From contig NZ_JAWDIE010000012.1 of the NCBI RefSeq assembly GCF_037688875.1, forward strand, positions 1 through 64,000: a DNA stretch of 64,000 nt, read 5' to 3'. Source of the stretch: Amphibiibacter pelophylacis. GTDB taxonomy: Bacteria; Pseudomonadota; Gammaproteobacteria; Burkholderiales; Burkholderiaceae_C. The stretch's first letter is position 1. Each line of letters starts with the position of its first letter. The notes under the pieces were generated by a model. The model saw only the letters and a list, made by a program, of their open reading frames with translations, ran no database searches and was not told the DNA's origin. Positions 55,531-64,000 of this stretch are shown here, in pieces. The position numbers were made by a program, and so were the translations under genes.

Positions 55531-56820
55531 TCAGCCCAGGGCGTGCACAAAAGCCGCCAGGCGCTGCGCGGCCTGCACGGTCTCGTCCAGCGGACTGACC
55601 AGCGCCAGGCGCAGGCGGTTGCGGCCCGGGTTGACGCCCGCGCTGGTTCGCGCCAGCAGGCTGCCGGGCAGCACGGTGACGCCGGTCTCGGCCAGCAGCG
55701 CCAGCGCAAAGACGATGTCGGGCGAAAGCGCTGTCCCGTGCTCGTCCAGCGGCTGGCCGTAGCGGCGTTGCAGCGCGTCCAGCACGGACGGGGTCAGGCC
55801 CGCCCAGAGATAAAAACCGGCGGGCGGGCGCTGGACGTCCAGCACCGACTGGACCAGCGGCGTCACGGCACGGAATTTGGCGTCGTACTGCTGGCGGTTG
55901 TCCTCGACGTGGGCCTCGTCGGCCCAGGCGGCGGCGCTGGCGTGCTGCACCGGCAGGCTCATGGCGCTGCCGTGGTAGGTGCGATACAGCAGGTATTGCG
56001 CCAGCACCTTCGCGTCGCCCGCCACGAAGCCCGAGCGCAGCCCCGGCGCGTTGGAGCGCTTGGACAGGCTCGTGAACACCACCAGGCGCTCAAAGCCCCG
56101 GCCCAGCTCTTGCGCGGCCTGCAGCGCGCCCAGCGGCGGGGGGCTGCCGGGCGGGTAGATTTCGCTGTAGCACTCGTCGCTGGCGATGACAAAGCCGTGG
56201 CGGTCGGCGCGTTCGAACAGCTCGCGCCAGCCATCCAGCCCGGTCACCGCGCCGGTCGGGTTGCCCGGGCTGCAGGTGTAGAGCAGCTGCACGCTGGGCC
56301 AGACGCCGTCCGGGATGCTGGACCAGTCGGGCTCAAAACCCGGCGCCAGGCAGTTGGCATAGACGGGCTGGGCGCCCGCCAGCAGCGCGGCGCCTTCGTA
56401 GATCTGATAGAAAGGGTTGGGCGCAATGACCGTCGCCGGGGCCGTCGAAGGGGCGCGCACCGGATCAACGAGGGCCTGCGCCAGCGAGAACAGCGCCTCG
56501 CGCGTGCCCAGCACGGGCAGCACTTCGCGCTCCGCATCCAGCGCCACGCCGTAGCGGCGCTGCACCCAGTCCGCGCAGGCCTGACGCAAAAAGGGCTCGC
56601 CCTTGGTCGCGGGGTAGCTGGACAGCCCGGCGCGGTGCGCATCCAGGGTCTGCGGGATCAGCGCGGGCGTGGCGTGTCGTGGTTCGCCCATGCCCAGCGA
56701 AATGGGGGAGGGCGCGGACACGGCAGGCGCGCTCTGGCTGGACTGCCAGTGCGCCACCAGCTGGCGCCAGCGCTCGAAGGGGTAGGGCTGGAGCGCATCC
56801 AGCCGGGGGTTGAGCGCCAT
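55531..56820 (-). CDS. dapC: Succinyldiaminopimelate transaminase
   Basis: 429 residues, aminotransferase class I. The nucleotide-type loop LYTCSPGNPTGAV and the PLP lysine in VVFTSLSKRSNAPGLRSGF are clear. It converts the DapD product to succinyl-diaminopimelate. Six bases separate it from queF and 69 bases from dapD. Confidence 0.95.
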   Translation of the reverse strand: MALNPRLDALQPYPFERWRQLVAHWQSSQSAPAVSAPSPISLGMGEPRHATPALIPQTLDAHRAGLSSYPATKGEPFLRQACADWVQRRYGVALDAEREVLPVLGTREALFSLAQALVDPVRAPSTAPATVIAPNPFYQIYEGAALLAGAQPVYANCLAPGFEPDWSSIPDGVWPSVQLLYTCSPGNPTGAVTGLDGWRELFERADRHGFVIASDECYSEIYPPGSPPPLGALQAAQELGRGFERLVVFTSLSKRSNAPGLRSGFVAGDAKVLAQYLLYRTYHGSAMSLPVQHASAAAWADEAHVEDNRQQYDAKFRAVTPLVQSVLDVQRPPAGFYLWAGLTPSVLDALQRRYGQPLDEHGTALSPDIVFALALLAETGVTVLPGSLLARTSAGVNPGRNRLRLALVSPLDETVQAAQRLAAFVHALG

Positions 56821-56826
56821 CGCGGC

Positions 56827-57489
56827 TTACAGGCCCGAGCCGGCCAGCAGGCCTTTTTCGCTGCCGAGGCTGGCCGTGGCGTCCAGCACATCCATCTTGC
56901 CTGGCTTCCAGCCCTTTTTGCGGTGCTGCGCGACCACATTGGTGTAGATGCCGCCGCGCACATACCAGCGCGCGGTGATGCGCACGAAGCGCGGATCGGT
57001 GGTCTCGACGATCTTGCCCAGAATGTCGTTGGTGACTTTCTCGTGGAAAGCGCCCTCGTTGCGGAAGCTCCACATATACATCTTCAGGCTCTTGAGCTCG
57101 ACGCAGTGCTGGTCGGCGATCATGTCGATGATGAAGTGCGCGAAATCGGGCTGGCCGGTCAGCGGGCAGTGGCAGGTGAACTCGGGGATCTGGAACTGGA
57201 TCAGGTAATCGCGCTCCGGGTTCGGGTTGGGAAAGGCGAGCAGATCCTTGCTGGGTTCGCTGGGCGGGTTGACCGGTTTGGCGCGCTGCGCGGGGGCCGC
57301 CTTGGCTTTGGCGGCGGCCGTGGCGGCCGGAGCGCGGCGTGTGCGGGTCGCGGATGCGGCAGGCGCTGGGGCCGCCGAAGCGGCCGGGGCCGATGCTGTC
57401 GCGGCCTGATTCACCGAAGCGGTCAGCTCGGCGATGGCTTTTTCCGGATTGATGTTCTGGCTGATTTTTTTGCTGCGCGCAGTGGCCAT
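56827..57489 (-). CDS. queF: NADPH-dependent preQ0 reductase QueF with Ala/Lys-rich N-terminal extension
   Basis: 220 residues. Residues 85-205 are a single-domain (unimodular) QueF: catalytic Cys108 and Asp115 in FTCHCPLTGQPDF, the substrate Glu in VELKSLKMYMWSFRNEGAFHE, and GGIYTN near the end. Residues 1-84 are a low-complexity Ala/Lys/Pro region absent from Bacillus QueF (about 165 residues). It reduces preQ0 to preQ1 in queuosine synthesis. First gene of the minus-strand chain leading into dapC; divergent from smc with 86 bases between. Confidence 0.93.
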   Translation of the reverse strand: MATARSKKISQNINPEKAIAELTASVNQAATASAPAASAAPAPAASATRTRRAPAATAAAKAKAAPAQRAKPVNPPSEPSKDLLAFPNPNPERDYLIQFQIPEFTCHCPLTGQPDFAHFIIDMIADQHCVELKSLKMYMWSFRNEGAFHEKVTNDILGKIVETTDPRFVRITARWYVRGGIYTNVVAQHRKKGWKPGKMDVLDATASLGSEKGLLAGSGL

Positions 57490-57575
57490 GATGTGGTCGG
57501 TCCCGCTTCGGTTCCGCTGTGGTCAGATGGACCCCGATGGTATCATCCCGGCCCTCCGGGACAGACGGGCTGCCC

Positions 57576-60500
57576 ATGCGTCTTCAACACATCAAGCTCT
57601 CGGGATTCAAGTCTTTCGCGGACCCGACGACCTTCGCCCTGCCCGGCCAGCTGGTCGGCGTGGTGGGGCCCAATGGCTGCGGCAAATCCAACATCATGGA
57701 CGCGGTGCGCTGGGTGCTGGGCGAATCCAAGGCCAGCGAACTGCGCGGCGAATCCATGCAGGACGTGATCTTCAACGGATCCGGCCAGCGCAAGCCCGCC
57801 GGGCGCGCCAGCGTCGAGCTGGTCTTCAGCAACACCGACGGCCGCGCTGGCGGCCCCTGGGGCCAGTACGCCGAGATTGCCGTGCGCCGCGTGCTGACGC
57901 GCGACGGCACGTCCACTTATTCCATCAACAACCAGGTGGTGCGCCGCCGCGATGTGCAGGATGTCTTTCTGGGCACTGGCCTGGGTCCGCGCGCCTACGC
58001 CATCATCGGGCAGGGGACGATCAGCCGCATCATCGAATCGCGGCCGCAGGATCTGCGCCTGTTTCTGGAGGAAGCAGCGGGCGTCTCCAAATACAAAGAG
58101 CGCCGCCGCGAGACCGAACACCGCCTGGAGAACACGCGCGACAACCTGGCCCGCGTGCAGGACATCGAGCAGGAGCTGACGCACAGCCTGTCGCGGCTGG
58201 AGCAGCAGGCGCAGGTCGCGCAGCAGTACCAGTCGCTGCAGGATCTGGGCCTGCGCCGTCTGCACCAGCTCTGGTTTCTGAAGTGGCGCGACGCGGCGGG
58301 CGAAGAAGCCCGCGTGCGCGCCGATCTGGCGCAGGCCGAGCTGCGGCTGCAGGAGCAGTCCAGCCAGCATTCCGAAGCGATGGCGCAGGTCGAGGCGCTG
58401 CGTCAGCAGCATCTGGACGCGGGCGACGCGCTGCACGCCGCCCAGGGCGAGTTGTCCCAGGCGCAGCTCGCCGTCAGCGTGCTGGAAGAGCGCCTGCGCC
58501 ACCAGGCCGACAGCCGCCAGCGCCTGCATCGCCAGCGCGAGCAGCTGGCGCAGCAGCAGGCGCAGTGGCAGACGCGCCAGGACGACGCGCTGGCCCAGAT
58601 CGAGGCCCTGCAGGACGAGATCGCCCGTGGCGAAGACGAGGTGCTGACCTTGCAGGCGCGCTGCGACGAACAGGCCGACAGCGTGCCCGCGCTGCAGGAT
58701 GCGCAGCGCCAGGCGCAGGACGCCCTGCAGGCGCAGCGCCAGTCGGCCAGCGCCGTGCAGCAGCGCATGCAGTCGCTGTCGCAGGAGACGCGCCACACCC
58801 AGGACCAGCTGCGCCAGTGGACCGAACGCGGCCAGCGCCTGCGCCAGGCCCGCGCTGCGCAGGCCCGCCCCGACGACGGCCAGCAGGCGCTGCTCGACGC
58901 CGAACTGCAGCGCGCGACCGCCGTGGAGCAGGATGCCCGCGCCGCGCTGCAGGCGCTGCAGCAGCAGATCGACGATCTGGGCCCGCAGCGCAGCCAGGCG
59001 CAGGACACGGCGCGGCGCGACGACAGCCAGCTCGCCCGCCTGCAGGCGCGGCTGGAGGCGCTGCAGGCCCAGCAGGATCAGGCGGGCGCCGACGGGCAGC
59101 TTCAGCCCTGGCTGCAGGCGCAAGGGCTGGATGGCCTGGCGCCGCTGTGGCCGCTGCTGCGCGTGGCGCCGGGCTGGGAGAACGCGCTGGCCGCCGTGCT
59201 GCGCGAGCGCCTGCAGTCGCGCGGCGTGTCGCGGCTGGAGCTGCTGGCGGGGTTTGCGGGCAGCCCGCCGCCGGTGCGCCTGGTGTTCCACGAGCGCGAA
59301 AGCGCGGCGGTGAGCGCTGAAACCCCTCCTGCAATGGCCCAGCCGCTGGCGCAGCAGATCGGCCTGGCGCCGGGCGCCGACCCTTCGCAGGCGCGCGCGC
59401 TGCAGGCCCTGCTGGCCGACTGGCTGGCCGGCGTGGGCACCGCGCCCGACCTGGCGCAGGCGCTGGCGCAGCGTCATAGCCTGGCGCCGGGCCAGGGGCT
59501 GGTCACGCCCCAGGGCCACTGGGTGAGCCGCCACAGCGTGGCGTTTTACGCCGAGGGCGGCGGAGCGGATGGCGTTCTGGCGCGGGCGCAGGCCATCGCC
59601 GATCTGGAGCGCGAACTGCGCGCCCAGCACCTGCTGTGCGAAACCGGCCGCGCCACGCTGCAGCGCCTGGAGGCCCAGCACGCGCAGGCCAGTGCCGCCC
59701 TGACCGAATCGCGCCGCCAGCAGGGCGAGGCCCAGGCCCTGCTGCACCGCCTGCAGCTGGAGCGCACGCGCTGGCAGGAGCAGACCGAGGCCGCCCGCCA
59801 GCGCGAGCAGCAGTGGCTGGAGGACGAGGACGACATCGCCACCCGCCTGGCTGAACTGACCGAGCGCCAGTCCGAGCTGGAAGCCCAGTTCGAAACGCTG
59901 GACATCGAGCTGGCGCAGGTCCAGGAGGACGAGATTCGCCTGGACGCCGCCGCCCGCGCCGCCAGCCAGGCGCTGGAGCACGGGCAGGCGCAGTGGCGCA
60001 GCCTGGAGCGCCAGTCGCAGGAAGCGCGCTTCGCCTGGCAGGGCCTGCACGCCCGCCAGGCCGAGCTGCAGCGCGGCCTGCAGACGGCGGCCGAGCAGCG
60101 CGAAACCCAGGCCCAGGCCTTGCGGGCGCTTGAGGAAGAAATCAGCCAGCTTCAGGCCGACGGCCAGGACGAGGCCCTGCAGGACGCGCTGGCCCAGCGA
60201 CTGGCCTGCGAGGAGCGCCTGGCCGACGCGCGCCGCCGTCATGACGACATTGGCCACAGCCTGCGCGACGCCGACGGCCAGCGCCTGCAGGCCGAGCAGG
60301 CGCTCGAGCCCCTGCGCCAGCGCATCGGCCAGCTCCAGCTGGAGCAGCAGGCGGCCGCGTTGGGCGGCGCGCAGTACCGCGAGCAGCTGGATGCCGCGCA
60401 GGTCGACGATGCCGCGCTGACCCAGTCCATCGACGCCGAGCAGGTCCGCCTGCACGGCCTGCAGGCCGAGATCGACCGCATCCACCGCGAGATGGCGGCC

Positions 60501-61118
60501 CTGGGCGCCGTCAACCTCGCCGCGCTGCAGGAGCTGGCCGCCGCCCGCGAGCGCCGCGACCAGCTGGTGCTGCAACTCGCTGATCTGGGCAGCGCGATCG
60601 AGACGCTGGAAGACGCCATCCGCCGCATCGACCAGGAAACGCGCGAGCTGCTGGGCGCCACGTTCGAGCGCGTCAACAGCGAGTTCGGGCGGCTCTTCCC
60701 CGGCCTGTTTGGCGGCGGTCAGGCGCGTCTGGTGATGACGGGCGACGAGATTCTGGACGCGGGCGTGCAGGTGATGGCGCAGCCGCCGGGCAAAAAGAAC
60801 CAGACCATCCACCTGCTGTCGGGCGGCGAGAAGGCGCTGACGGCCATCGCGCTGGTCTTTGCCATGTTCATGCTCAACCCCGCGCCCTTCTGTCTGCTGG
60901 ACGAGGTGGACGCGCCGCTGGATGACGCGAACACGGCGCGCTACGCCCGCCTGGTGGCGGAGATGTCGCAATCGACCCAGTTTTTGTTCATTTCGCACAA
61001 TAAAATCGCCATGGAAATGGCTGAGCAGCTGGTCGGCGTCACCATGCAGGAACAGGGCGTGTCACGCGTGGTGGCCGTCGATATGGCGCAGGCGCTGGAC
61101 ATGGCTCCCACGCCCTGA
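57576..61118 (+). CDS. smc: Chromosome segregation protein SMC
   Basis: 1180 residues. Walker A is GPNGCGKSN (about 31-39); long Gln/Ala/Arg-rich coiled coils run from about 170 to 510 and 650 to 1010; a hinge lies between (about 520-640, PWLQAQGLDGLAPLWPLLR). The C-terminal head has LLSGGEKALTAIALVFA and DEVDAPLDDANT. It organises and condenses the chromosome. The coils are unusually rich in Gln, Ala and Arg, which reflects GC-rich codons. The ATG at 57576 gives the canonical MRLQHIKLSGFKSF. No scpA/scpB genes are nearby. Confidence 0.96.
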   Translation: MRLQHIKLSGFKSFADPTTFALPGQLVGVVGPNGCGKSNIMDAVRWVLGESKASELRGESMQDVIFNGSGQRKPAGRASVELVFSNTDGRAGGPWGQYAEIAVRRVLTRDGTSTYSINNQVVRRRDVQDVFLGTGLGPRAYAIIGQGTISRIIESRPQDLRLFLEEAAGVSKYKERRRETEHRLENTRDNLARVQDIEQELTHSLSRLEQQAQVAQQYQSLQDLGLRRLHQLWFLKWRDAAGEEARVRADLAQAELRLQEQSSQHSEAMAQVEALRQQHLDAGDALHAAQGELSQAQLAVSVLEERLRHQADSRQRLHRQREQLAQQQAQWQTRQDDALAQIEALQDEIARGEDEVLTLQARCDEQADSVPALQDAQRQAQDALQAQRQSASAVQQRMQSLSQETRHTQDQLRQWTERGQRLRQARAAQARPDDGQQALLDAELQRATAVEQDARAALQALQQQIDDLGPQRSQAQDTARRDDSQLARLQARLEALQAQQDQAGADGQLQPWLQAQGLDGLAPLWPLLRVAPGWENALAAVLRERLQSRGVSRLELLAGFAGSPPPVRLVFHERESAAVSAETPPAMAQPLAQQIGLAPGADPSQARALQALLADWLAGVGTAPDLAQALAQRHSLAPGQGLVTPQGHWVSRHSVAFYAEGGGADGVLARAQAIADLERELRAQHLLCETGRATLQRLEAQHAQASAALTESRRQQGEAQALLHRLQLERTRWQEQTEAARQREQQWLEDEDDIATRLAELTERQSELEAQFETLDIELAQVQEDEIRLDAAARAASQALEHGQAQWRSLERQSQEARFAWQGLHARQAELQRGLQTAAEQRETQAQALRALEEEISQLQADGQDEALQDALAQRLACEERLADARRRHDDIGHSLRDADGQRLQAEQALEPLRQRIGQLQLEQQAAALGGAQYREQLDAAQVDDAALTQSIDAEQVRLHGLQAEIDRIHREMAALGAVNLAALQELAAARERRDQLVLQLADLGSAIETLEDAIRRIDQETRELLGATFERVNSEFGRLFPGLFGGGQARLVMTGDEILDAGVQVMAQPPGKKNQTIHLLSGGEKALTAIALVFAMFMLNPAPFCLLDEVDAPLDDANTARYARLVAEMSQSTQFLFISHNKIAMEMAEQLVGVTMQEQGVSRVVAVDMAQALDMAPTP

Positions 61119-61145
61119 CGCCCGCACAGAAACAGGAAGCGACGG

Positions 61146-62237
61146 ATGAAACTGGTCTTTGGCTTGAGCCTGGTGGCGCTGGGGGTGCTGGTGGCGCTGT
61201 ACGCGCACGGCTGGTGGCAGGCGCGCGCGCTGGCGCCGCGCAAGGCCCAGCGGGCGGCGGGAGCCACTTCTGGCGACGGCAGCGACGAAGAAGCCATCAC
61301 CCTGGCGCGTCTGCCCAACAAGCTGCGCCTGCGCCCGCGCATTGATGTGCTGATCGATTCGGTGGCGACGCTGGGCTTTGATCAGCCCACGCCGGGCGAG
61401 CGCATCCGGCCTTTTCTGCCCAAGACCTGGCGCGTGGGCACCAAGCCCGTGCTGTTTGAAGGCCTGGCCGAGGGCTCGGTGCGCTGGGAGCTGATCCGCC
61501 CCGGGCGGCGCTACCGCCAGCTCCAGGCGGCGGTGCAGCTGGCCAACCGCTACGGCCCGCTCAACGAACTGGAGTTCTCCGAGTGGGTGCAGATGCTGAC
61601 GGCGTTGTCCGACAAGATCGAAGCGCGCCTGGACGTCCCTGACATGATCGACGAGGTCGGCCGGGGCCGCGAGCTGGACGCCTTCGCGCAGGAAGTGGAC
61701 GCGACGCTGACGCTCTACCTGCACGCCCGCCGTGCCGTCTGGACGCCCGGCTATGTGCAGCAGCGTGCCGCGCGCTGCGGCTTTGTGGTGGGCGCCACGG
61801 CGGCGCGCATGGTGCTGCCCGGACCCGGCCTGCTGGACGCCAGCTTCGCCGAATCGTATTTCACGGGGGACGAGAACGACACCCCGGCCACGCAGGAACT
61901 CGCGCCCATCCAGCGCTGGCCCGAAGTGCCGACGCTGGTGCTCAAGTTCGACACCCAGAGCGCGCTGGCCGACCCCGAAGGCGCCAGCATCGACGTGCTG
62001 GAGCTGGCGCTGGACGTGCCGCTGGTGGCGCAGTCGCTCGAGCCCTTCGCCACCTGGAAACACATCGCGCAGCAGATGGCCGCCGATCTGGACGCCGAGA
62101 TTCTGGATGCCCAGGGACAGCCGCTGGGCGATGCCAGCTTTGACGAGATCGGCCAGTGGCTGCAGCAGGTTTACGCGCTGATGGCCCAGCACGACCTGGC
62201 CGCCGGTTCGCCGCTGGCCCGCCGGGTCTTCAGCTGA
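61146..62237 (+). CDS. zipA: Cell division protein ZipA
   Basis: 363 residues. One N-terminal transmembrane helix (about 3-21) is followed by a short linker and a C-terminal FtsZ-binding domain (about 220-350). It tethers FtsZ filaments to the inner membrane. The linker, about 190 residues with structured-looking segments, is not the Pro/Gln-rich linker of E. coli, so the identification rests mostly on the smc-zipA-ligA order and the C-terminal domain. It starts 27 bases after smc and its stop overlaps the ligA start (TGATG). Confidence 0.85.
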   Translation: MKLVFGLSLVALGVLVALYAHGWWQARALAPRKAQRAAGATSGDGSDEEAITLARLPNKLRLRPRIDVLIDSVATLGFDQPTPGERIRPFLPKTWRVGTKPVLFEGLAEGSVRWELIRPGRRYRQLQAAVQLANRYGPLNELEFSEWVQMLTALSDKIEARLDVPDMIDEVGRGRELDAFAQEVDATLTLYLHARRAVWTPGYVQQRAARCGFVVGATAARMVLPGPGLLDASFAESYFTGDENDTPATQELAPIQRWPEVPTLVLKFDTQSALADPEGASIDVLELALDVPLVAQSLEPFATWKHIAQQMAADLDAEILDAQGQPLGDASFDEIGQWLQQVYALMAQHDLAAGSPLARRVFS

Positions 62238-64000
62238 TGGCTGCCCCCAGCCCCGAGGAGCGCGCCCGCGGGCTGCGCGACACCCTGCACCATCACGCGC
62301 ACCGCTATTACGTGCTCGACGACCCCGAAGTGCCCGACGCCGAGTACGACCGCCTGTTCACCGAGCTGCAGGCGCTGGAAGACGCCCACCCCGGCCTGCG
62401 CACGCCCGATTCGCCCACGCAGCGCGTGATTGGCGCGGTGCTGCCGGGCTTTGCGGCGGTGCGTCACGCCGTGCCCATGCTGTCCATCCGCACCGAAACC
62501 GACACCCGCCCCGAAGGCGCCTGCGCCTTTGACGCCCGCGTGCGCCGTGAGCTGGGCCTGCTGGAATCCGACCCGCCGCTGGAATACGCCGCCGAGCTGA
62601 AGTTCGACGGCCTGGCCCTGAGCCTGCGCTACGAGCACGGCGTGCTGGTGCGCGCCGCCACGCGGGGCGACGGCGAAACCGGCGAGGACGTGACGCAGAA
62701 CATTCGCACCATCCGCCAGATTCCGCTGCGCCTGCAGGGCGACCCCGCCGCCTGGCCCGAGGTGCTGGAGGTGCGCGGCGAGGTCTACATGCGCCGCGAC
62801 GATTTCGAGGCCCTGAATGCCCGCCAGCTTGCCCTGATCGAGGGCGGCGAGCGCGGGGCCAAAACCTTTGTCAACCCGCGCAACGCGGCGGCCGGGGCGG
62901 TGCGCCAGCTCGATCCGGCCATCGCCGCGCAGCGGCCTTTGAGCTTTTTCGCCTACGGCCTGGGCGAAGTCACTGGCTGGGCGCTGCCGCCCACGCACAG
63001 CGCCCTGCTGGACGCGCTGGCTGCGCTGGGCCTGCCGGTGTGCGCGCACCGCATCGTCGCGAGCGGGCCGCAGGCGCTGGTGGATTTCCACGCCGCCATG
63101 GGCGAGCTGCGCGCCAGCCTGCCGTTTGATATTGACGGCGTGGTCTACAAGGTCAACGACCGTGCGCTGCAGGCGCGTCTGGGCTTTGTCAGCCGCGAAC
63201 CGCGCTGGGCGGTGGCGCACAAATACCCCGCGCAGGAGCAGGTGACGCGGCTGCAGGGCATTGATATCCAGGTCGGCCGCACGGGCCGTCTGACGCCGGT
63301 GGCCAAGCTGCAGCCGGTGTTTGTCGGCGGCACCACGGTCAGCAATGCCACGCTGCACAACATCTTCGAGCTGCGCCGCAAGGGCGTGCGCGTGGGCGAC
63401 GAGGTCATCGTGCGGCGCGCGGGCGACGTCATCCCCGAAGTCGTGGGCCGCATCCCGGCGGTGCGCCCGGCTTATGTGCCCAACCTGCGCATGCCCGCGC
63501 AGTGCCCGGTCTGCGCCAGCCCGACCCGGCGCGACCGGGGCGGCATGGATTACCGCTGCACCGGCGGCCTGTTCTGCCCGGCGCAGCGCAAGCAGGCCAT
63601 CCTGCACTTCGCCAGCCGCCGCGCCATGGACATCGAAGGCCTGGGCGACAGGCTGGTCGACCAGCTGGTCGATGGCGGTCTGGTGCAGACCCTGCCGGAC
63701 CTCTACCGCCTGGACGCGCCCACCCTGGCCGCGCTGGACCGCATGGCCGACAAAAGCGCCGCCAACCTGGTCGCCGCGCTGCAGGCCAGCAAGGCGACGA
63801 CGCTGGCGCGCTTTATTTACGGCCTGGGCGTGCGCCAGGTCGGCGAAACCACGGCCAAGGACTTGGCCCGGCACTTTGGCGCGCTGGACCGCCTGATGGA
63901 CGCTCCGCTGGACGCGCTGCAGCAGGTGCCCGATGTGGGGCCGGTGGTGGCGCAGAGCCTGGTCGATTTCTTCGCCCAGCCCCACCATCGCGAGGTGGTC
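62237..64000 (+). CDS. ligA: NAD-dependent DNA ligase LigA (partial, runs off window)
   Basis: The first 588 codons are present. Domain Ia (HRYYVLDDPEVPDAEYDRLF), the adenylation site Lys in AELKFDGLALSL, the OB domain, the zinc-finger cysteines (CPVCASPTRR... RCTGGLFC) and the start of the HhH region (KSAANLVAALQASK) are visible. It seals nicks in replication and repair. The ATG shares one base with the zipA stop (TGATG). Confidence 0.96.
   Translation, partial: MAAPSPEERARGLRDTLHHHAHRYYVLDDPEVPDAEYDRLFTELQALEDAHPGLRTPDSPTQRVIGAVLPGFAAVRHAVPMLSIRTETDTRPEGACAFDARVRRELGLLESDPPLEYAAELKFDGLALSLRYEHGVLVRAATRGDGETGEDVTQNIRTIRQIPLRLQGDPAAWPEVLEVRGEVYMRRDDFEALNARQLALIEGGERGAKTFVNPRNAAAGAVRQLDPAIAAQRPLSFFAYGLGEVTGWALPPTHSALLDALAALGLPVCAHRIVASGPQALVDFHAAMGELRASLPFDIDGVVYKVNDRALQARLGFVSREPRWAVAHKYPAQEQVTRLQGIDIQVGRTGRLTPVAKLQPVFVGGTTVSNATLHNIFELRRKGVRVGDEVIVRRAGDVIPEVVGRIPAVRPAYVPNLRMPAQCPVCASPTRRDRGGMDYRCTGGLFCPAQRKQAILHFASRRAMDIEGLGDRLVDQLVDGGLVQTLPDLYRLDAPTLAALDRMADKSAANLVAALQASKATTLARFIYGLGVRQVGETTAKDLARHFGALDRLMDAPLDALQQVPDVGPVVAQSLVDFFAQPHHREVV

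Noticed and set aside
54511..57768. 1085-codon plus-strand frame opposite dapD, dapC and queF
   Set aside because: It spans three well-identified minus-strand genes and has no domain signature.
57543..60998. 1151-codon minus-strand frame opposite smc
   Set aside because: The Gln/Ala/Arg-rich coiled coil of SMC gives a stop-free complement. No motif is visible in the antisense translation.

Overview
The window joins an AT-richer accessory island (about 1-11,050) to a GC-rich chromosomal backbone (about 11,180-64,000). The backbone points to a betaproteobacterium of the order Burkholderiales, most likely family Comamonadaceae. The reasons are the gene order acnB-mdh-gntR-sdhCDAB-sdhE-gltA, the queF-dapC-dapD-pilU-like-dapE-prmB run, smc-zipA-ligA, and strongly GC-biased third codon positions. 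This assignment is inferred from gene content and was not tested by a search.

Island, left to right: a truncated RelE/ParE-like toxin remnant; an AbiJ-type HEPN protein; a second HEPN-like protein of unknown function; a Phd/VapC toxin-antitoxin pair; and a tight cistron chain of hsdM, hsdS, an SMC/ABC-type ATPase and an HNH nuclease. An inverted repeat follows, then a DUF1016 (YhcG-type) PDDEXK protein and a tyrosine integrase broken by one in-frame TAG. No hsdR is present. In its place, directly behind hsdS and overlapping it, sit a PtuA-like ATPase and a PtuB-like HNH protein (Septu or retron-effector type). This looks like a methylase/specificity pair wired to a Septu-like effector, and it is the best candidate here for a poorly described defence system.

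Backbone, region by region. 11-26 kb holds katG and an almost complete oxidative TCA block: acnB, mdh with a CitE-like gene, a divergent GntR regulator with a 16-bp palindrome in the shared promoter region, sdhCDAB, sdhE and gltA. 25-31 kb holds an SbmA/BacA-type ABC exporter and a thiamine uptake operon thiBPQ behind a TPP riboswitch. 31-41 kb holds suhB with a long Arg/Gly/Asp-rich tail divergent from trmJ, amylosucrase, ilvA, two tandem pseudokinase-HDOD proteins, and trxA. 41-49 kb holds tRNA-Arg(ACG), an ArnT-like glycosyltransferase, a branched-chain amino acid binding lipoprotein, a single ORF fusing an NtrC-type response regulator to AmpD amidase, and a MocR regulator divergent from a LysE exporter. 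49-57.5 kb is a minus-strand chain for queuosine and lysine/DAP synthesis (queF, dapC, dapD, a pilU-like ATPase, dapE, prmB). A zeta-toxin/antitoxin pair is embedded in it without gaps, directly before nagA. 57.5-64 kb is the plus-strand smc-zipA-ligA operon; ligA runs off the window end.

The items most worth a second look are the HsdMS-ATPase-HNH locus, the NtrC-AmpD fusion, the scarless zeta-toxin insertion beside nagA, the SuhB tail, and the tandem pseudokinase-HDOD pair.
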